A stretch of DNA of 50,574 nucleotides from Betaproteobacteria bacterium (GTDB lineage Bacteria > Pseudomonadota > Gammaproteobacteria > Burkholderiales > Burkholderiaceae_E): NCBI GenBank assembly GCA_018970865.1, contig JAGWVN010000016.1:1-50574 (forward strand), written 5' to 3'. The position numbers and the translations under genes are program-made. Of this stretch, positions 46,416 to 50,574 are shown piece by piece. Numbering within the stretch: the stretch's first letter is position 1; every line of letters starts with the position of its first letter. The notes under the pieces were generated by a model that worked only from the letters and a program-made list of their open reading frames with translations, did no database searches and had not been told where the DNA came from.

Positions 46416-47987
46416 TCAGATCGGGGTGATCGAGCGGTACTTCGGCGGCTGGTCAGGCGGGCGGCGCGGCGGGCACTGCGCCAGCGTCTCGATCAGCACG
46501 CGGCGGGTGTCGCGCGGATCGATCAGCTCGTCGATGCCGAAGCCCTCGGCGCCGCGCACCGCGCCGATCTTCGAGCGGATCTCGTCGATCATCCGCTGAC
46601 GCTCGGCCTGAGGATCGGGCGCGGCGAGGTAGGCCTTGCGGAAGGCCACATCCACCGAGCCCTCCACCGACATCGCGCAGATCTGCGCGGTGGGCCAGGC
46701 CAGGCTCGCGTCGGCGCCGAAGCTGCGACCGCCCGCCATCGCGAAGTAGCCCAGCCCGTAGCCCTTGCGCAGCACCACCGAGATCCGCGGCACCGTGGCA
46801 TGACCCCACTCGTGGATCAGCTTGGCCGAGCGCCGGCCGAGCGTGGTGCGCTCGGCGCCCGAGCCGATCGCGAAACCCGGGATGTCGATCAGCGAGACCA
46901 GCGGCAGGCCGAAGGCGTCGCACAGCGCGATGAAGTGGGCCATCTTGTCGCAGGCATTGGCATCGAGCATCCCGCCCAGGCGCTGCGGCTGGTTGGCCAC
47001 CACGCCGACCGGCCGGCCGTGCAGCCGCGCCAGCAGCGTGATCACATTGGGGGCGAAGCTCGGCTTGAGCTCGAACACCGAGTCGCGGTCGGTGATCAGC
47101 GCGATCACCTTGCGCATGTCGTAGGCCTTGCGCGGATTGGCCGGCACCAGATCGAGCAGCGCCTCTTCGCGGCGATTCGGCGGATCATCCTGCGGGCCCA
47201 TCGGCAGCGGCGCGCGGGCATTGCCCGGCAGGTAGGACAGGAAGCGGCGCGCCGCCGCGAGCGCGCCGGCCTCGTCCTCGGTGCCGAGATCGGCCAGGCC
47301 CTGGCGATCGACCTGCACCTGCGCGCCGCCCAGCGACTCCTGGTCGATCTCCTCGCCCACGCCGGCCTTCACCAGCGCCGGGCCGGCCAGGCCCATGGTG
47401 GCGAGCCCGCGCACCATCACCACCAGGTCCGACAGGCCGGCATAGTTGGTCGGGCCGGCGAAACCGGCGCCGAGCATCAGGCTCACCATCGGCACCCAGC
47501 CCGAGGCGCGCGCGAACTGCTGGAACTGCGTGCTGGCATGGGCGAAGTGGCGCGCATCCTGACCGCCCTGGATGCGGTGGCCGCCACCGTCGAGCAGCAT
47601 CACCAGCGGCATGCCGCGCTGGATGGCGAGCTGCAGCGCGCGCTGCGACTTCGCGCTGCCCAGCACGCCGATGCTGCCGCCAAAGACGGTGAAATCCTGC
47701 GACAGCACCACCACCGGCCGGCCCTCGATCATCGCGGTGCCGGTGACCACGCCGTCGGCCGGCGCCTGCGCGCGGCTGGGCTGGTGCTCGCCGTCACCCG
47801 ACACCAGCGAGCCGAACTCGCGCAGGCTGCCCGCGTCGATCAGCCGCTCGAGGCGCTCGCGCGCGGTGAGCTTGCCTCTTTCATGCTGGCGGGCCACCGC
47901 CGCGGGGCGTGCCGCATCGAGCAGGCTGGCGCGCTTGGCGTGGAGGTCATCGAGCAGCGCCCGGCTGTCCGGGGTGGCATCGGCCAT
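46416..47987 (-). CDS. Acyl-CoA carboxylase carboxyltransferase subunit (second paralogue)
   Basis: 523-residue carboxyltransferase. Motifs: RGKLTARERLERLIDAGSLR, VVLSQDFTVFGGSIGVLGSAK, MVSLMLGAGFAGPTNYAGLS, PLVSLIDIPGFAIGSGAERT and VVLRKGYGLGYFAMAGG, then AEGFGIDELIDPRDTRRVL. It is clearly diverged from the convergent gene at 44877 and is not a recent duplicate. AAAGGAA precedes ATG 47987. The substrate is unknown. Confidence 0.88.
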   Translation of the reverse strand: MADATPDSRALLDDLHAKRASLLDAARPAAVARQHERGKLTARERLERLIDAGSLREFGSLVSGDGEHQPSRAQAPADGVVTGTAMIEGRPVVVLSQDFTVFGGSIGVLGSAKSQRALQLAIQRGMPLVMLLDGGGHRIQGGQDARHFAHASTQFQQFARASGWVPMVSLMLGAGFAGPTNYAGLSDLVVMVRGLATMGLAGPALVKAGVGEEIDQESLGGAQVQVDRQGLADLGTEDEAGALAAARRFLSYLPGNARAPLPMGPQDDPPNRREEALLDLVPANPRKAYDMRKVIALITDRDSVFELKPSFAPNVITLLARLHGRPVGVVANQPQRLGGMLDANACDKMAHFIALCDAFGLPLVSLIDIPGFAIGSGAERTTLGRRSAKLIHEWGHATVPRISVVLRKGYGLGYFAMAGGRSFGADASLAWPTAQICAMSVEGSVDVAFRKAYLAAPDPQAERQRMIDEIRSKIGAVRGAEGFGIDELIDPRDTRRVLIETLAQCPPRRPPDQPPKYRSITPI

Positions 47988-48017
47988 GGTCGGTTCCTTT
48001 CGGGGCGGTGGGGGCGG

Positions 48018-48692
48018 TCAGCGGGGCGGGGCTGAACCCGGACCCTGACGGGTGTAGACCAGCGGCTCCAGGCGGTAGCCCTGGGCGCGGGCGGCGCTCA
48101 GCGCGCGCTCCAGCTGCGCCGGGGGCAGCTCGGGCGTGCGCGACAGCACCCACAGGTAGCGCCGGCCGGGTTCGCCCACCACCGCCCAGCGGTAGTCCTC
48201 GTCGAGCCCGATCACCCAGTAGTCGGCGCGAAACGGCCAGAAGAAGGAGACCTTGAGCCGCGCATTGCCCGATCCGCTCACCGCCCAGGCCCGACCGCGG
48301 GCCTGGGCGAAGCCTTCGGCGCTGCGGCAGCGGTTGAGCACGGTGAGCTCGCCGTCCGGGGTGGGCGTGTACTCGGCAGTGGTGTCGCCCTGGCACTGCC
48401 GCTGGAAGAACATCGGGTAGGCCGCGATCTCGTACCAGCGGCCGCGGTAGCGGTCGAGGTCGACCGCCGCCACCGCCCGCACCGGGGGCAGCGCGGCGCC
48501 GGCTGGATCGGTGGCCGCGGGCGGGCTGGCGCAGGCGCCCAGCCCCGTCAGCAGCAGCAGCGCGCAGGCCCGCGCGAGCGGGCCGCGCGCCGCGCGACCG
48601 GTGGCCGAGGCGGCCAGCGCAGGGCTCCCGCCCGCCAGGCCGCCGGGGCGCTGATCATGGGCGGGCAGTGCCGACTCGTCGATGGGGTTCAT
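48018..48692 (-). CDS. Lipocalin family lipoprotein (Blc-like)
   Basis: 224-residue bacterial lipocalin. Signal with lipobox LLTGLGAC, preceded by an unusually long N-terminal region of about 45 residues. The lipocalin motif is RYRGRWYEIAAYPMFFQRQC; AEYTPTPDGELTVLNRCR, DYWVIGLDEDYRWAVVGEP and YLWVLSRTPELP follow as in Blc. It is probably outer-membrane anchored and binds lipids. No in-frame ATG or GTG lies closer to the signal, so 48692 was used; the true start is uncertain. It follows the second carboxyltransferase. Confidence 0.88.
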   Translation of the reverse strand: MNPIDESALPAHDQRPGGLAGGSPALAASATGRAARGPLARACALLLLTGLGACASPPAATDPAGAALPPVRAVAAVDLDRYRGRWYEIAAYPMFFQRQCQGDTTAEYTPTPDGELTVLNRCRSAEGFAQARGRAWAVSGSGNARLKVSFFWPFRADYWVIGLDEDYRWAVVGEPGRRYLWVLSRTPELPPAQLERALSAARAQGYRLEPLVYTRQGPGSAPPR

Positions 48693-48913
48693 GGTGTGCT
48701 CCACGGCATCGTCCCCCATCCGCGATCCCAGCCGGCTGGCTGGGCGTTCCGGACGGTGACGGCCGTGCATTGTGGCACCCGCGCCAGGGCCTGCCGGCAT
48801 CGCCGCCGGTTCCGGTATCCGTCTCGGACTGGCGCCTGGCGCCGTGGCAGGCCGCCCGCGCCCATCGGCTTCCGGTAAGGTGCCGGCGTCCCTGCTCTGC
48901 GTGGAGGTGCCGC

Positions 48914-49756
48914 ATGACCGATTCTTCTGCCGCCGCGCCTGGCGCGGCCCGCCTCGCCGGGCGGGTGGCCATCGTCACCGGCGCCGGTTCCCGCGAGGAC
49001 GGCATCGGCAATGGCCGTGCCGCGGCCATCCTGATGGCCCGCCATGGCGCCCGGGTGGCGCTGATCGATGCCGTGCCGCAGTGGGCCGAGCGCACCCACG
49101 AGATGATCGCCGCCGAGGGCAACGACAGCCTCGTGGTCGCGGCCGATGTGACCGATCCGCAGGCCTGCGCCGAGGCGGTGTCGCGCGCCGTCCAGGCCTG
49201 GGGGCGGCTGGACATCCTGGTCAACAATGTCGGCATCGGCGGTCCGCCCGGCGATGCGGTCGAGGTGGACCTCGCCGCGTGGAACCACGGCCTGCTGGTC
49301 AATGTCACCTCCATGATGCTGATGGCCAAGCATGCCATCCCCGAGATGCGCAAGGCGGGGGGCGGCGCAATCGTCAATGTCGCCTCGGTGGCCGGCCTGC
49401 GTGGCGGCCATCCCAGTCTGCTCTATCCCACCTCCAAGGGCGCGGTGGTCAACATGACCCGCGCCATGGCCGCGCATCATGGCCACGAGGGCATCCGCGT
49501 GAACTGCATCGCGCCCGGCATGGTCTACACGCCCATGGTCTGGTCACGCGGCATGTCCCCCGAGATGCGCGACGCCCGCCGCCAGCGCTCGCTGCTCGGC
49601 ACCGAGGGCACCGGCTGGGATGTCGGCCACGGCGTGCTCTACCTGGTGAGCGATGAGGCCCGCTGGGTCACCGGCATCGTCCTGCCGGTGGACGCCGGCG
49701 CCACCGCCGGCTCGGGCCGACTTGCCGTCCCTCCCAGCAACGGCCTGCGCGGCTGA
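48914..49756 (+). CDS. Short-chain dehydrogenase/reductase
   Basis: 280-residue classical SDR. The cofactor loop is VAIVTGAGSREDGIGNGRA, NNVG is present in DILVNNVGIGG, the catalytic Ser is in VNVASVAGLRGG and the YxxxK motif is LLYPTSKGAVV. The cofactor may be NAD, since Asp follows the second strand (ALIDAVPQ). GTGGAGG lies upstream of ATG 48914. Substrate unknown. It is followed after 65 bp by a carboxymuconolactone-decarboxylase-family gene and may share its transcript. Confidence 0.88.
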   Translation: MTDSSAAAPGAARLAGRVAIVTGAGSREDGIGNGRAAAILMARHGARVALIDAVPQWAERTHEMIAAEGNDSLVVAADVTDPQACAEAVSRAVQAWGRLDILVNNVGIGGPPGDAVEVDLAAWNHGLLVNVTSMMLMAKHAIPEMRKAGGGAIVNVASVAGLRGGHPSLLYPTSKGAVVNMTRAMAAHHGHEGIRVNCIAPGMVYTPMVWSRGMSPEMRDARRQRSLLGTEGTGWDVGHGVLYLVSDEARWVTGIVLPVDAGATAGSGRLAVPPSNGLRG

Positions 49757-49821
49757 CGCGCCGGCTTCTCGCCGCAACGGCCAGCGCAGACCATGCGCCG
49801 GCCCCTTTCAGGAGTGTTCCG

Positions 49822-50385
49822 ATGACAGCCGTCCCCATGGTGCCTCTGCAGCCCGAGGACCCCGCCCTCCAGGCCATCTTCGCCGAGGTGCGCGGTCGCG
49901 GCATCGAGGTGCCCGATCTCTATCGCGTGATGGGCAACTCGCCGGCCATGCTGCGTGCCTGGATCGACTTCGCCTGGCCGCTGCGCCTGAACGCGCGCAC
50001 GCCCCGCGCCATCCGTGAACTGCTGATCCTGCGCGGCGCGCAGGTGGGCGCGGTGGCCTATGAATGGGCGCACCATGTGCCCATGGCCCTGGCCGCCGGC
50101 GTGCCACAGGCCAAGATCGACGCCATCGCCGGCTGGCGTGACTCGTCGCTGTTCAGCGACGAAGAGCGGGCCGTGCTGCGACTGGCCGAGGAGGTCACCC
50201 GCGGTCCGGGCGCCAGCCCCGAGTGCCTGGCCGCGCTCGCCCCGCATTTCGATCACGCCGGCATCGTCGAGCTCACGCTCACGGCAAGCTTCTATGTCTG
50301 CGTGGGGCGGTTCCTGGTCTCGATGCGGCTGGCGCTCGAACCCGATTATCAGCAGTACACCCTGCCGGCAGGCTCGGCGGGCTGA
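49822..50385 (+). CDS. Carboxymuconolactone decarboxylase family protein
   Basis: 187-residue all-helical CMD-fold protein: PRAIRELLILRGAQVGAVAYEWAHHVPMALAAGV is the core helix pair, then ERAVLRLAEEVTRGP and a C-terminal helix with FYVCVGRFLVSMRLAL. The AhpD CxxC pair is absent, so it is not a peroxidase partner; YEWAHH resembles CMD-type active sites. AGGAG (49811-49815) precedes the ATG. It may be in a catabolic operon with the SDR upstream. Confidence 0.87.
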   Translation: MTAVPMVPLQPEDPALQAIFAEVRGRGIEVPDLYRVMGNSPAMLRAWIDFAWPLRLNARTPRAIRELLILRGAQVGAVAYEWAHHVPMALAAGVPQAKIDAIAGWRDSSLFSDEERAVLRLAEEVTRGPGASPECLAALAPHFDHAGIVELTLTASFYVCVGRFLVSMRLALEPDYQQYTLPAGSAG

Positions 50386-50437
50386 GGCGCGCCGGCGCCT
50401 TCGAGGGCCGGGGCCGGCGCAGCCGCGCCCGGGCGGA

Positions 50438-50574
50438 TCAGAAGCGGAAGCTGCGATCGCGCGCGCTGGGGGGGGCCTGGATCAGGGCCGCCGCCGGGGG
50501 GTCTTCCCGGGCCGGATCCCGCACCGGCCGCTCGACCACCTGACCGCCGGGTGGCCGCGCCGCGGGCGCGATCG
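50438..50574 (-). CDS. Possible C-terminus of a gene continuing past the right edge
   Basis: An open frame of 44 codons ends in TGA at 50438-50440 and runs off the edge. It is Pro/Arg/Ala-rich (VVERPVRDPAREDPP) and ends RDRSFRF. Length is too short and composition too simple to identify; it may be noise in GC-rich DNA. Confidence 0.3.
   Translation of the reverse strand, partial: IAPAARPPGGQVVERPVRDPAREDPPAAALIQAPPSARDRSFRF

Overview
This is a GC-rich bacterial chromosomal window, almost completely filled with genes. Gene content and order point to a betaproteobacterium, most likely Burkholderiales. The blocks that suggest this are yicC-gmk-rpoZ-spoT, kinase/phosphatase-rph-rdgB-hemW and glnA-ntrB-ntrC-xth, together with an XrtA/PEP-CTERM exopolysaccharide locus. 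That assignment is inferred from family recognition; no database search was possible. No tRNA, rRNA, IS element, prophage or CRISPR array was seen.

Region 1 (1-17.7 kb) is part of an exosortase A (XrtA)/PEP-CTERM envelope and exopolysaccharide locus. It holds a polysaccharide export lipoprotein (cut by the left edge), a secreted trypsin-like protease coupled to a lytic transglycosylase, and a UDP-sugar 4-epimerase. Next is a + strand cassette: a Tat-exported unknown protein, a PqqD-like domain fused to an HprK-related kinase, an NTP_transf_5 nucleotidyltransferase and a PEP-CTERM protein. A - strand block then carries an O-antigen-ligase-type protein with an inserted beta-rich domain, the TPR lipoprotein PrsT, the two-component pair PrsR/PrsK and the TIGR03013-type sugar transferase. 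The exosortase itself is not in the window.

Region 2 (17.8-29.6 kb) is housekeeping and stringent response: mtfA, relA (degenerate hydrolase domain), mogA-yjgA, pmbA-greB-MFS transporter, then yicC-gmk-rpoZ-spoT on the - strand. relA and spoT converge on each other less than 5 kb apart.

Region 3 (29.6-34.3 kb) is a rightward series: Ser/Thr kinase, PP2C phosphatase, rph, rdgB and hemW. A 15-bp tandem repeat lies in front of rph.

Region 4 (34.3-40.4 kb) is the nitrogen-control locus. glnA is preceded by NtrC-like sites and a -24/-12 sigma-54 promoter and followed by a strong intrinsic terminator. Then come a DUF4124 protein, ntrB (glnL), ntrC (glnG) and, convergent, xthA.

Region 5 (40.6 kb to the end) is accessory metabolism: epoxide hydrolase, FkbM methyltransferase, Lin0512 protein, DUF2256 plus an Fe-S photolyase, two convergent acyl-CoA carboxyltransferases, a lipocalin, an SDR and a carboxymuconolactone-decarboxylase-family protein.

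The best candidate for an undescribed system is the 3.6-6.6 kb cassette, where a peptide-chaperone-like domain and a kinase are one polypeptide between a Tat-exported orphan protein and a nucleotidyltransferase.
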